NCBI RefSeq assembly: GCF_018343665.1
Contig: NZ_JAGYPM010000004.1
Location: 726,381-790,380 of the forward strand
DNA: 64,000 nucleotides
Direction of reading: 5' to 3'
Source of the DNA: Cytobacillus citreus
GTDB taxonomy: Bacteria; Bacillota; Bacilli; Bacillales; Cytobacillaceae
The position numbers and the translations under genes are program-made. Shown here in pieces: positions 17,377 through 25,632 of this stretch; within the stretch, counting starts at the first letter, position 1; each line of letters begins with the position of its first letter. Below the pieces are notes generated by a model. It did no database searches and was not told the origin of the DNA. It saw only the letters and a list, made by a program, of their open reading frames with translations.

Positions 17377-18078
17377 ATGCATTTAGTCGTATTAGGTGCT
17401 CATTGCGGTGATGCTGAAATTCAAGCGGGTGCGATTGCCCATAAATATGCAAAAGCTGGTCATGATGTTACATTTGTACATTTAACGGCTGGTGAAAAAG
17501 GTAATCCTCCAGGTGTATCAGTTGAGGAATATAGAGAACAGAAAATGAGAGAATCTGAGAAGGTAGCTGAAATTCTGGGTGCTAAAACGATCACGCTTGA
17601 TTACAAAGATGCAGAGCTTACCTTTAATGATGAAATTATTACTTGTGTCGCAACCCTAATGCGCAAATTAAAGCCAAATGTAGTCATTACTCATTGGGAA
17701 AAAAGTATTCACCCAGATCATGCACTTTGTCCAAGAATTGTTCAGGCAGCGCAATTGAAAGCAGGACTTCCAGGCTTTGATTTAGACGGTTTGCCACCTC
17801 ATTATTACGGATTTTATCATAGTGAAAACTGGGAGGATATGGAGGGGTATGAGCCTGATATATTTGTAGATGTATCGGATGAATTTGATACTTATTTAGA
17901 AGCATTGTCTAATTATTGGTTTATTATGAATTCAAAATCCTTTCGTTACTATGACTACTATAAGGCGCTTGGGACAGTAAGAGGATGCGTGAATCGTACG
18001 AAGTATGCTCAGACACTGAAATTCCCATCTGAAACGAACGTGAGAAAAGGCGGCATTATTCCTGGATACGAAGTTTAA
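17377..18078 (+). CDS. PIG-L/LmbE-family protein with an altered active-site motif
   Basis: 233 residues, the usual length for LmbE-type zinc N-deacetylases (GlcNAc-PI, bacillithiol and mycothiol precursor deacetylases). The family motif AHPDDxE is here A8-H-C-G-D-A-E14: the zinc ligands His9 and Asp12 are kept, but the first Asp, normally the general base, is Gly11 and Pro is Cys10. The second zinc site HPDH (112-115) is intact. Position in the cluster suggests action on an amino sugar, perhaps removing acetyl groups, but the missing base makes classical deacetylation uncertain. ATG follows GAGGGGG. Confidence 0.8.
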   Translation: MHLVVLGAHCGDAEIQAGAIAHKYAKAGHDVTFVHLTAGEKGNPPGVSVEEYREQKMRESEKVAEILGAKTITLDYKDAELTFNDEIITCVATLMRKLKPNVVITHWEKSIHPDHALCPRIVQAAQLKAGLPGFDLDGLPPHYYGFYHSENWEDMEGYEPDIFVDVSDEFDTYLEALSNYWFIMNSKSFRYYDYYKALGTVRGCVNRTKYAQTLKFPSETNVRKGGIIPGYEV

Positions 18079-18140
18079 TTTTAACAAAGGTTGTAATAAG
18101 CAGATGTTCTTTATCAAAGCGCATAAAAGGAGGAATAGTG

Positions 18141-19286
18141 ATGAGGCTTGGACTTGATCTTTTTTTAGGAAACCAATTTCAATCATTCAAAGGAATGCGA
18201 GTTGGATTGGTTACGAATATGACAGGGGTAAATGAAAAGCTTGTCCCCTCGATAGATCTATTTTATGAGCATCCGGATATACATTTAGCAGCTTTATATG
18301 GACCGGAGCATGGAATTCGCGGGGATGCAAAAGAAGGCGAAGCGGTGGAATCCACAATTGATCCATATACGGGTGTACCAGTGTTTAGTTTATACGGAGC
18401 CTCTAGGAAACCAAGTAAGGAGATGTTAGATCCTGTTGATGTGATTGTGTTTGATCTCCAGGATATTGGCTCTAGATATTACACTTATATTTACACGATG
18501 GCTTATGTAATGGAAGCTTGTGCTGAATATGGTAAACATTTTGTTGTGTTAGACAGGCCAAATCCGATTTCGGGTTCAGTGATGGAAGGGAATTTGTTAG
18601 AAGATGGGATCAGATCTTTTATCGGTCTTTACCCTATCCCAAATCGGCATGGTATGACTATAGGAGAAATTGCTTTATTTTATAAGCATGAAATGGGTAT
18701 TAATTGTGAGTTGACGGTCGTTCAGATGGATGGATGGGAACGACAGATGTTTTTCGATCAGACGGGGTTATTCTGGGTGCAGCCTTCACCTAACACGACA
18801 GGATTAGATATGAGTATTCTTTATCCCGGAACCTGTTTAGTAGAGGGGACGAATTTGTCAGAAGGAAGAGGGACAACGCGTCCTTTTGAATATATTGGGG
18901 CTCCTTTTATTGACGGTTATCGTTTAGCAAAAAAATTAAATGAACAAAAAATAGCAGGTGTGTTGGCACGTCCAGTTTCCTTTAAACCGGTATACCAAAA
19001 GCATAGGGACGAAGTTTGTGAGGGAGTCCAACTGCATGTTGCAGACCGTTACGCGATACATTCATTAAGAACGGGGTTAACGTTATTAGAAACGATTGCG
19101 GAAATGTATCCGAATGATTTTAAATTTGTCCAGCATAATGAGAAGTATACCATCGATTTATTAGCAGGAACGAAGGAGATAAAAGATAAAATTCTTCAAA
19201 AGAAAACAGATGAATTTTTAGAATGCTGCGGCGAGCAATTAGAACGGTTTAGGAAGCAAATAAAACCCTATCAATTATATAAATAG
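18141..19286 (+). CDS. namZ: exo-beta-N-acetylmuramidase, DUF1343
   Basis: Removes MurNAc from the non-reducing end of MurNAc-GlcNAc or glycan chains. 381 residues. Family blocks are all present: YGPEHGIRGDAKEGE, DLQDIGSRYYTYIYTM, DRPNPISG, PNRHGMTIGE, PSPNTTGLDMSILYPGT and EGTNLSEGRGTTRPFE. B. subtilis NamZ (YbbC) is secreted; this one starts MRLGLDLFLGNQF with no signal peptide. ATG 18141 is chosen because AGGAGG ends seven bases before it; the GTG at 18138 is only four away. 62 bases follow the PIG-L gene and 52 precede the GNAT gene. Confidence 0.92.
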   Translation: MRLGLDLFLGNQFQSFKGMRVGLVTNMTGVNEKLVPSIDLFYEHPDIHLAALYGPEHGIRGDAKEGEAVESTIDPYTGVPVFSLYGASRKPSKEMLDPVDVIVFDLQDIGSRYYTYIYTMAYVMEACAEYGKHFVVLDRPNPISGSVMEGNLLEDGIRSFIGLYPIPNRHGMTIGEIALFYKHEMGINCELTVVQMDGWERQMFFDQTGLFWVQPSPNTTGLDMSILYPGTCLVEGTNLSEGRGTTRPFEYIGAPFIDGYRLAKKLNEQKIAGVLARPVSFKPVYQKHRDEVCEGVQLHVADRYAIHSLRTGLTLLETIAEMYPNDFKFVQHNEKYTIDLLAGTKEIKDKILQKKTDEFLECCGEQLERFRKQIKPYQLYK

Positions 19287-19338
19287 GATAGTAGTGAAAA
19301 GCTAACCTAATAGTTTAAAATAAAAGGGGAGTTATCAC

Positions 19339-20286
19339 ATGTTTACTTATCGCTTTTATCATTCAGGGGATGAAATAAAGATTGTAAGTCTTTGGAATGA
19401 GTGTTTAGAACAGGATTCAATTACTTCGAAAAGATTCAGAAATTTAGTACTATTAGATGCGAACTTTGATCCGGAAGGCTTGCGTTTAGCATTTCATAAT
19501 GATGTGTTAGTGGGCTGTGTGTATGCTGTTAGAAGATTGCTGCCTATGTTTGGAACTGACTTAGAGCAAGATAATGGCTGGATTCCATTCTTCTTTGTTC
19601 ATCCAAACCATCGCTGTTTAGGTGTAGGAAAGAAGCTGGTTGAAGACGCGGTTCAGTTTTTAAAAGAAAATGGCAGGACGAATGTGTTCTTTGCTTCCTA
19701 TGCTCCTAATTATATTCTTCCTGGAATTGATGAGGATACATATCCTGAGGCATATGTTTTTTTAAAAAAGCAAGGTTTTCAAAAGCTTTATTCTCCTGTC
19801 GCTATGGACCGTAATTTAGTTGGATTCCAGGTGCCGCAAGCTGTAAAAGAGCTAAAGAAACTAAGGGAAGCAGAGGGATATTCCTTTGGTACTGCTAAGG
19901 ATAAGGACCTTTATGAAGTGATTCAATTTGCAAATACTAAGTTCAATCCTGACTGGGGCAGAGCGATTCGCGAAGGGATTTTGCAGGGACTGCCACTTGA
20001 GCGGATTTTAGTTGCTCGTGAGGGGGAGAAGGTTATTGGTTTTTGTATTTACGGAGGCTATGAAGGGATTCCAGATCGGTTCGGCCCTTTTGGTGTTGAT
20101 CCAAAGCAGCAAGGGAAAGGGCTTGGAAAAATCCTTTTAAATGAATGTATACATTTAATGCGTTCAGAGGGCCTGCATAATGCTTGGTTCCTGTGGACAG
20201 GTGAAAAGACTTCTGCAGGTTATTTGTACAAGAAGACTGATTTTGAAATTACACGTACATTCCATGTAATGAAAAAAACGATTTAA
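19339..20286 (+). CDS. second tandem-GNAT N-acetyltransferase
   Basis: 315 residues in two GNAT halves: first acetyl-CoA segment VHPNHRCLGVGKKLVEDA, second GPFGVDPKQQGKGLGKILL. Same size and layout as the protein at 5,169, including an Asp-Asn-Gly-Trp-Ile or Asn-Gly-Trp-Ile lead-in and a Pro-Gly segment in the middle (NYILPGID here, HYFPGVP there), so the two are probably diverged paralogues. Possible glucosaminide N-acetyltransferase, as argued there. ATG follows AAAAGGGGAG. Ends unit B's metabolic genes before murR. Confidence 0.75.
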   Translation: MFTYRFYHSGDEIKIVSLWNECLEQDSITSKRFRNLVLLDANFDPEGLRLAFHNDVLVGCVYAVRRLLPMFGTDLEQDNGWIPFFFVHPNHRCLGVGKKLVEDAVQFLKENGRTNVFFASYAPNYILPGIDEDTYPEAYVFLKKQGFQKLYSPVAMDRNLVGFQVPQAVKELKKLREAEGYSFGTAKDKDLYEVIQFANTKFNPDWGRAIREGILQGLPLERILVAREGEKVIGFCIYGGYEGIPDRFGPFGVDPKQQGKGLGKILLNECIHLMRSEGLHNAWFLWTGEKTSAGYLYKKTDFEITRTFHVMKKTI

Positions 20287-20294
20287 TTCAAAAC

Positions 20295-20316
20295 AGGAGC
20301 AGACTACCCTGCTCCT
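20295..20316 (+). terminator. hairpin between the GNAT gene and murR
   Basis: Perfect 8-bp stem AGGAGCAG / CTGCTCCT, followed by ATTTAGT. The weak T tract suggests partial termination only. Confidence 0.5.
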
Positions 20317-20379
20317 ATTTAGTAAAAAGTTAAATAGAAAGATGTGGTGTTCATGTCATTTATGACAGGGGGACTTGTG

Positions 20380-21228
20380 ATGCTAACCGAAATGCTCCAT
20401 AAGCTCCCGCCATCCGAAAGTAAAATTGCCAAATACATATTACAAAATCCACGAGAGTCCCTTTCTTTAACAGCAAGTGAGCTAGGTAAACAAAGTAAAA
20501 CGAGCAGTGCTGCAGTGATCAGACTTTGTAAATCATTAGATTTAAAAAGCTTCCAGGATTTAAAGCTGCGGATTGCTGGAGATCTACAAAAGAAAGATGA
20601 ACAAGGTTTTAGAGATATTGAACCAAACGAATCAACCGTTTCAATTATTGAAAAAATGACAAACAACAGTATACAAACGATCCGTGAAACAGCAGAACTT
20701 CTAAGTTTAGAGGAGCTGTCAAAAGCAGTTAGTGTTATACAAAAAGCGAATACTATCCATTTTTTTGGTGTAGGTGCCTCGAATATAATTGCTCAGGATG
20801 CTCAGCAAAAATTCTTAAGAATCAATAAATCAGCAAATGCTTTTTCTGATCTTCATATGGCTGCGACCGTTATTGCAAATGCGAATGAAAATGATGTAGT
20901 AGTAGGCATTTCATTTTCAGGTCAAACCATTGAAGTTGCTAAGCTCTTGGATCTAGCGAATCATAAGGGGGCAATGACGATAAGCTTAACCAAATATGGA
21001 GCATCGCTTGTTTCTGACCAAGCTGATATTCGGCTTTATACGTCTGCAACAAGAGAGCCCGCTTTCCGAAGCGGAGCAACGTCTTCTAGGATTGCCCAAT
21101 TACATATGATCGATATTCTTTTTATGTGCGTCGCCTCTCAGCAGTTTGAAGAGACTGTGAAGCACTTAGATGAAACAAGGCAAGCGATCGATTTTTTGAG
21201 GGAAAATATTAAATCGCGTCAGAAATAA
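20380..21228 (+). CDS. murR: MurR-type RpiR-family regulator
   Basis: 282 residues: N-terminal RpiR helix-turn-helix (ESKIAKYILQNP to DLKSFQDLKLRIAGDL, about residues 12-70) and a C-terminal SIS domain (FFGVGASNIIAQDAQ, GISFSGQTIEVAKLL) that binds phosphosugars. In B. subtilis and E. coli MurR represses MurNAc genes and responds to MurNAc-6-P. ATG 20380 has GGGGG seven bases upstream; earlier in-frame starts lack a site. It probably controls the TGAAATAAAATTTTA sites upstream of both units and hence its own expression. Confidence 0.88.
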   Translation: MLTEMLHKLPPSESKIAKYILQNPRESLSLTASELGKQSKTSSAAVIRLCKSLDLKSFQDLKLRIAGDLQKKDEQGFRDIEPNESTVSIIEKMTNNSIQTIRETAELLSLEELSKAVSVIQKANTIHFFGVGASNIIAQDAQQKFLRINKSANAFSDLHMAATVIANANENDVVVGISFSGQTIEVAKLLDLANHKGAMTISLTKYGASLVSDQADIRLYTSATREPAFRSGATSSRIAQLHMIDILFMCVASQQFEETVKHLDETRQAIDFLRENIKSRQK

Positions 21229-21257
21229 ACTGACCTTTAAAGTAATAGGGTGATGTG

Positions 21258-22448
21258 ATGATAGACTATCTAGCTAAGCAAATGGATAAAAAAAAGAAGC
21301 TAGCGATAGGATTAATGTCTGGCACTTCTATGGATGGAATCGACGCTGCACTTGTAGAGCTAGAAGGACAGGGTGAAAATACAAATGTTACATTAGTTGC
21401 TTTTGAGACATTTTCTTTCACTGAGGATGAAAGAAGCAAAATTAAAAGTTTATGTGATCCTGTTACCTCATCTGTCGATCAAATTTGCAGGATGAATGTT
21501 TATTTAGGTCATAAATTTGCAGAGGCCTCTTTGAAAATAACCGCACTGGCAAAATATTGTCCAAAGGATGTTGATTTCATCAGCTCACATGGGCAGACAA
21601 TCTATCATATGCCAGAATTTCATGCTACCCTGCAAATAGGAGAACTAGCAGTAATTGCGGAGGAAACAGGCTGCTTAACAGTAGGAGATTTTCGTCCATC
21701 AGACATGGCAGTTGGAGGTCAAGGAGCACCTTTAGTCCCTTTTACCGATTATTTGCTTTTTCATAGTAAAGAAAAAGATAGAGTCTTATTAAATATTGGA
21801 GGGATGAGCAACATAACTATTCTTCCAAAGGCAGGAGGAGCCAAAAGTGTTTATGGCTTTGATACAGGTCCGGGAAATGTATTAATTGATGAAATTGTCA
21901 AAATAGAGACAAATAATCGTTTTTCTTTTGATAAAAATGGAGATATTGCTATGTCTGGTTCTATTCATCATTCCATATTGAATGACTTGATTGCAAAGGA
22001 TCCTTTTATTCGATTGCCCCCTCCTAAAAGTACAGGAAGAGAGCAGTATACTGAACAAATGGCAAGAGAAATATGGGATATAGCAAACTCACAGGGAATA
22101 TCATTTTCAGACATTATTGCAACGGTCACGCAATATACTGTAGAGGCTGTTATTTCCAATCTAGAGCAATATGTTTTCCCGAAAAATTCAATATCTGAAG
22201 TAATTGTGAGTGGCGGAGGAGTTTATAATGCTGCAATCATAAAAGGATTAGCAGCGTACGAGAAATATAAAATCTTGAAAATGGAGGACATCGGCTACTC
22301 AAGTGATGCAAAGGAGGCGATTTCCTTTGCCATCCTCGGGAATGAGTGTTTACATGGGAACTGTAATAATCTTCCTAACGTAACGGGTGCACAAAGGCAG
22401 ACAATCATGGGGAAAATCGTCATTCCTAGTCTATTAAAAGATAGGTAA
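21258..22448 (+). CDS. anmK: anhydro-N-acetylmuramic acid kinase
   Basis: Opens the 1,6-anhydro ring of anhydroMurNAc and phosphorylates it, giving MurNAc-6-P for MurQ. About 396 residues. Motifs: IGLMSGTSMDGIDAAL, SSHGQTIYH, GDFRPSDMAVGGQGAPLVPF, LLNIGGMSNIT, GFDTGPGNVLID, VSGGGVYN. Start is slightly uncertain: ATG 21258 has a weak AGGG site, and ATG 21285 is also possible. 29 bases after murR. Its presence means that products of lytic transglycosylases (anhydro ends) are also recycled, in addition to the MurK route. Confidence 0.93.
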   Translation: MIDYLAKQMDKKKKLAIGLMSGTSMDGIDAALVELEGQGENTNVTLVAFETFSFTEDERSKIKSLCDPVTSSVDQICRMNVYLGHKFAEASLKITALAKYCPKDVDFISSHGQTIYHMPEFHATLQIGELAVIAEETGCLTVGDFRPSDMAVGGQGAPLVPFTDYLLFHSKEKDRVLLNIGGMSNITILPKAGGAKSVYGFDTGPGNVLIDEIVKIETNNRFSFDKNGDIAMSGSIHHSILNDLIAKDPFIRLPPPKSTGREQYTEQMAREIWDIANSQGISFSDIIATVTQYTVEAVISNLEQYVFPKNSISEVIVSGGGVYNAAIIKGLAAYEKYKILKMEDIGYSSDAKEAISFAILGNECLHGNCNNLPNVTGAQRQTIMGKIVIPSLLKDR

Positions 22449-22523
22449 GATATAGAAGACTTCAAAATTAGAAAAACGATTTTTTAGTATAAAAGTTACT
22501 TAAACCATAATTGAGGTGATTGT

Positions 22524-23084
22524 TTGAAGAAAATCCCTTTCCTTATATTCTCAGTCTTCATTTTTTATTTTTGTGCCATAGATCCTTTAGATGTTCATGC
22601 TTGCTCATGCGCTGAATTACCGAGTGTAGAAGATGAATTTGAAAGATCTCAAGCCGTATTTAGCGGAAAAGTTCTTAAAGTAAGTGAAAAGAGAAGTTCA
22701 AAGGGATACAGCCCGAAGTTAGTTCTTTTTGAGGTAACGAACACATGGAAGGGTGTAAAACAATCGCAGATCTATATTACAACTGGGCAAGATGACGGGG
22801 ACTGTGGAATTAGTTTTATTGAGGGTATTGAATATTTAGTATACGCTAATGAATCTGATATGTATGGAGAAATGGCATTAGTGACAGGCATATGTGATCG
22901 AACTGCTAAAGTAGCTTCTGCTCAAGAAGATTTAAAAATTCTCGGTAAGGGAAGCCCGCCAACTGAGGAAGTAGATTTAACTAAAAAACAGGAAAGCAGT
23001 CATCTATATATTTGGATTGCAGCGATTTTAGTAATAGCTATTGTTTTTATTTCTGTTTTTAAGATAATGAGAAAAAATAAGTAA
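22524..23084 (+). CDS. TIMP/netrin-like secreted membrane-anchored protein
   Basis: 186 residues from TTG 22524 (GAGGTG upstream). Signal peptide of about 26 residues ends VHA, and the mature protein would begin Cys-Ser-Cys, the Cys-X-Cys start of tissue-inhibitor-of-metalloproteinase (TIMP)-like domains, followed by SGKVLKV and further Cys residues (DDGDCGISF, TGICDRTA). A transmembrane helix at about 161-180 and a basic tail anchor it in the membrane. Function unknown in Bacillus; metalloprotease inhibition is only a domain-based guess. No clear terminator separates it from anmK. Confidence 0.75.
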   Translation: MKKIPFLIFSVFIFYFCAIDPLDVHACSCAELPSVEDEFERSQAVFSGKVLKVSEKRSSKGYSPKLVLFEVTNTWKGVKQSQIYITTGQDDGDCGISFIEGIEYLVYANESDMYGEMALVTGICDRTAKVASAQEDLKILGKGSPPTEEVDLTKKQESSHLYIWIAAILVIAIVFISVFKIMRKNK

Positions 23085-23137
23085 CCGTATGAGTGCCATA
23101 GTGATCTTTTACTGGTGGACAAAAAAAGAAATATTAC

Positions 23138-23178
23138 AAAGCCTGCGCGAGAATCGTCTTTTCCTGCAGGCCTTTTTC
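23138..23178. terminator. terminator between convergent genes
   Basis: GCCTGC (23141) pairs with GCAGGC (23166), preceded by AAA and followed by CTTTTT. Confidence 0.65.
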
Positions 23179-23218
23179 CATTTATATAAAACACTCCGTT
23201 TATCTTTGCGCCATCATT

Positions 23219-23593
23219 CTATTTCCTCGAAGGCTGCCTATATAAAATAAACAGCAAAATTAGCATAACGATGTCTAATCTTGCATTAGCTGCAAATTGT
23301 ATAAAGCCAGATGATATCATTGGAGTTTTTGTTAGTAAAATCGCAGTGATCAAAATACCAATTAAAGGGATCGTTGCATTGCTTACACTTCTATTCATTA
23401 ATATGAAGGCACCGCAAATGAATTCAGTTATGGCAACGATATACATAACAATAATCGGATAAGGCAATCCAAGATTAACGAAGTAAGCGCCCATTTCAGG
23501 ATTAAAAAATTTCAACATACTAGATACGATGAAAACATAAGCCACTGCATACCTTAAAAGATTAATAGATATTATGGAAGTCTTAATGACCAT
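23219..23593 (-). CDS. DoxX/MauE-like small membrane protein
   Basis: 124 residues with four membrane segments and the DoxX-type opening LLRYAVAYVFIVSSMLKFFNPE. DoxX relatives are linked to quinone or thiol redox chemistry, but no function can be set here. The strong AAGGAGGGG site overlaps the ATG too closely (one or two bases), so initiation may be at the following ATT or nearby; the start is uncertain by a few codons. Separated by 139 bases from the divergent coproporphyrinogen oxidase gene. Confidence 0.7.
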   Translation of the reverse strand: MVIKTSIISINLLRYAVAYVFIVSSMLKFFNPEMGAYFVNLGLPYPIIVMYIVAITEFICGAFILMNRSVSNATIPLIGILITAILLTKTPMISSGFIQFAANARLDIVMLILLFILYRQPSRK

Positions 23594-23732
23594 CCCCTCC
23601 TTCTCATTAAAACTGTATGCACCAATAAGGACAAACAGTCACAAATTGTTAAAGGATGAACATGTGGTATATAAAAGGAATTATGGTACACTTTTAATAA
23701 TTGAAAATGGTAACTAAACAGAGGTGTACATC

Positions 23733-25118
23733 ATGAAAACAGTCCTAGTCATTGGCGGAGGGATTACTGGATTATCCGCCATGTTCGAATTACATAAATG
23801 GAAAAAAGCGAATCACTCAGATGTTAGGCTTTTTCTTGCAGAAGCATCCTGTGAGCTTGGCGGGAAGATTCGTACTGTGAAGGATAGCGGTTTTGTCATG
23901 GAAGCGGGAGCAGACTCCATCGTCGCTCGGAAAGCAAATACCATGTCATTTATAAAGGATCTCAATCTGGAAAGTGAAATTGTTTATAATGCATCAGGCA
24001 AATCCTTTATTTATACGGATGGTGAATTAAAACCGATTCCTGCCGATGCCGTATTCGGAATTCCAACAAGTGTAGAGTCTTTGGCAAAAAGCACACTTGT
24101 TTCTGCAGAAGGAAAGGTGGAGGCATTAAAGGACTTTTATACAAAAAATGAGTCATTCACGAAAAACGATTCAATTGGTGAATTTCTAGAACATTTTTTC
24201 GGCAAAGAATTGGTCGAAAAACAAATTGCACCTGTACTATCAGGTGTTTATTCAGGAAAGCTAAGTGATCTAACCATTGCCTCTACACTCCCGTATATAC
24301 TTGATTATAAAGAAGAGTACGGCAGCATTATTAAAGGATTTGAAGCAAATAAGCAAAAGTTTCAAGGCGGGGGCGAAAAGAAGTTCCTCTCATTTAGAAA
24401 TGGATTAGGAAAGCTTATTGATGCTTACGAAGAAAAACTTGAGGATGTTGAAATATTAAAAAATACAAAAGTAAGTAAAATTGAAAGAGGCGACAATACT
24501 TATCAAGTTATTTTTAGCAATATGGAAACAATTGAAGCGGATTATGTGGTGCTGAGTATTCCTCATTCAGAGGCGGAAAAGCTATTTACAAACCACGAGG
24601 TTATAAAAGATTTTTCCCAATTAAAAACGAGTTCTCTTATTAGTGTGTATATAGGCTTTGATGTGCCTGACAGCATTCTGCCTACTGATGGAACAGGTTT
24701 TATCACTTCTGACACGAGTGAATTATCTTGTAATGCCTGCACTTGGACAAGCAGAAAATGGGAGCATACATCTGAAACGAGAAACTTGCTCGTAAGGCTG
24801 TTTTATAAAAGCAGTCATCCTGCATATGCGGCTTTAAAAGATATGAACGAAGAAGAAATACTTCAGGTAGCTCTCGGTGATATAAAGAAAAGTCTAGGTA
24901 TTACCGCTGACCCTATCGCAATGGAAATCACAAATTGGACTGACAGTATGCCGAATTATTTAATTTCCCATCCACAAACGGTGGCAGAGCTAGAGAGCAA
25001 ACTCGCAGTTTCCTATCCAGGAGTTTGGCTCGCTGGTTGCTCATATTATGGAGTAGGCATCCCGGATTGTATCGAAAACGGAGCATCCGTCGCGGAAAAA
25101 ATTATTGAACTTTTGTAG
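23733..25118 (+). CDS. hemY: coproporphyrinogen III oxidase, FAD-dependent (HemY/CgoX)
   Basis: Oxidises coproporphyrinogen III to coproporphyrin III in the Gram-positive heme pathway. 461 residues from ATG 23733 (GAGGTG upstream). FAD-binding start VLVIGGGITGLSAMFEL, then LAEASCELGGKIRT and the C-terminal FAD-contact stretch YYGVGIPDCIENGASVAEKI, all typical of the protoporphyrinogen oxidase-like amine oxidoreductase fold. Unlike B. subtilis, hemE and hemH are not beside it, so this may be a second or relocated copy. A strong terminator follows immediately. Confidence 0.9.
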   Translation: MKTVLVIGGGITGLSAMFELHKWKKANHSDVRLFLAEASCELGGKIRTVKDSGFVMEAGADSIVARKANTMSFIKDLNLESEIVYNASGKSFIYTDGELKPIPADAVFGIPTSVESLAKSTLVSAEGKVEALKDFYTKNESFTKNDSIGEFLEHFFGKELVEKQIAPVLSGVYSGKLSDLTIASTLPYILDYKEEYGSIIKGFEANKQKFQGGGEKKFLSFRNGLGKLIDAYEEKLEDVEILKNTKVSKIERGDNTYQVIFSNMETIEADYVVLSIPHSEAEKLFTNHEVIKDFSQLKTSSLISVYIGFDVPDSILPTDGTGFITSDTSELSCNACTWTSRKWEHTSETRNLLVRLFYKSSHPAYAALKDMNEEEILQVALGDIKKSLGITADPIAMEITNWTDSMPNYLISHPQTVAELESKLAVSYPGVWLAGCSYYGVGIPDCIENGASVAEKIIELL

Positions 25119-25156
25119 AAAAACAGGACAGCTGATATTGTAGCTGTCTTGTTTTT
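25119..25156 (+). terminator. terminator after hemY
   Basis: AAAACAGGACAGCT / AGCTGTCTTGTTTTT hairpin, beginning at the stop codon and ending in five T. Confidence 0.9.
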
Positions 25157-25253
25157 AGCTAGGGCTTTGTTTTTTATGTTGGTCAAGCCCTTCTTTTCTG
25201 AATATGAATAAGATTCCCTCTAACTAGTGTCTAAGAGACAGGAAAACAGGTAA

Positions 25254-25461
25254 TAATCGTGCCCGAAGTAGTTCATTTAACTGAATAGTGGTAACGAATA
25301 AGGCATAATCGTGCCCGAAGTGGTTCATTTAACTGAATAGTGGTAACGAATAAGGGATGATCGTGCCCAAAATGGTTCATTTAACAGATTAGCGGTAACG
25401 AATAAGAGATAATCGTGCCCGATATCGTTCTTTTTCCAAATGCCGGTAACGATCGGGATTT
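25254..25461. repeat. 52-bp tandem repeat, four copies
   Basis: Copies begin at 25254, 25306, 25358 and 25410, exactly 52 bases apart. Each reads TAATCGTGCCCGAAG..., then GTTCATTTAAC, a GTGGTAACGAATAAG end. Copies 1 and 2 are nearly identical, copy 3 has a few changes, and copy 4 is diverged in the middle, where CCCGAT...ATCGGG and ATCGTT...AACGAT can pair. No reading frame is kept and no unique spacers exist, so it is not a CRISPR array. The rest of the 25,157-25,632 spacer shows nothing else. Confidence 0.9.
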
Positions 25462-25632
25462 TATCATCAGCAAAAATAAGTAATAGTTCCGATCTAAAAA
25501 GGAAATTTAATGATTTGAAAAGAATTAACATAGAGGGAAATTGAGACTTTTGAGGATACTGTCCAAACAAAGCATAAATTGACAGGATAATATTTCAGCC
25601 CCCTGTTAGGATTAAATCAAGGAGTGAGCGAT

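Noticed and set aside
25254..25461. Possible CRISPR array
   Set aside because: The whole 52-base unit repeats with no unique spacers, and no cas genes are in the window.
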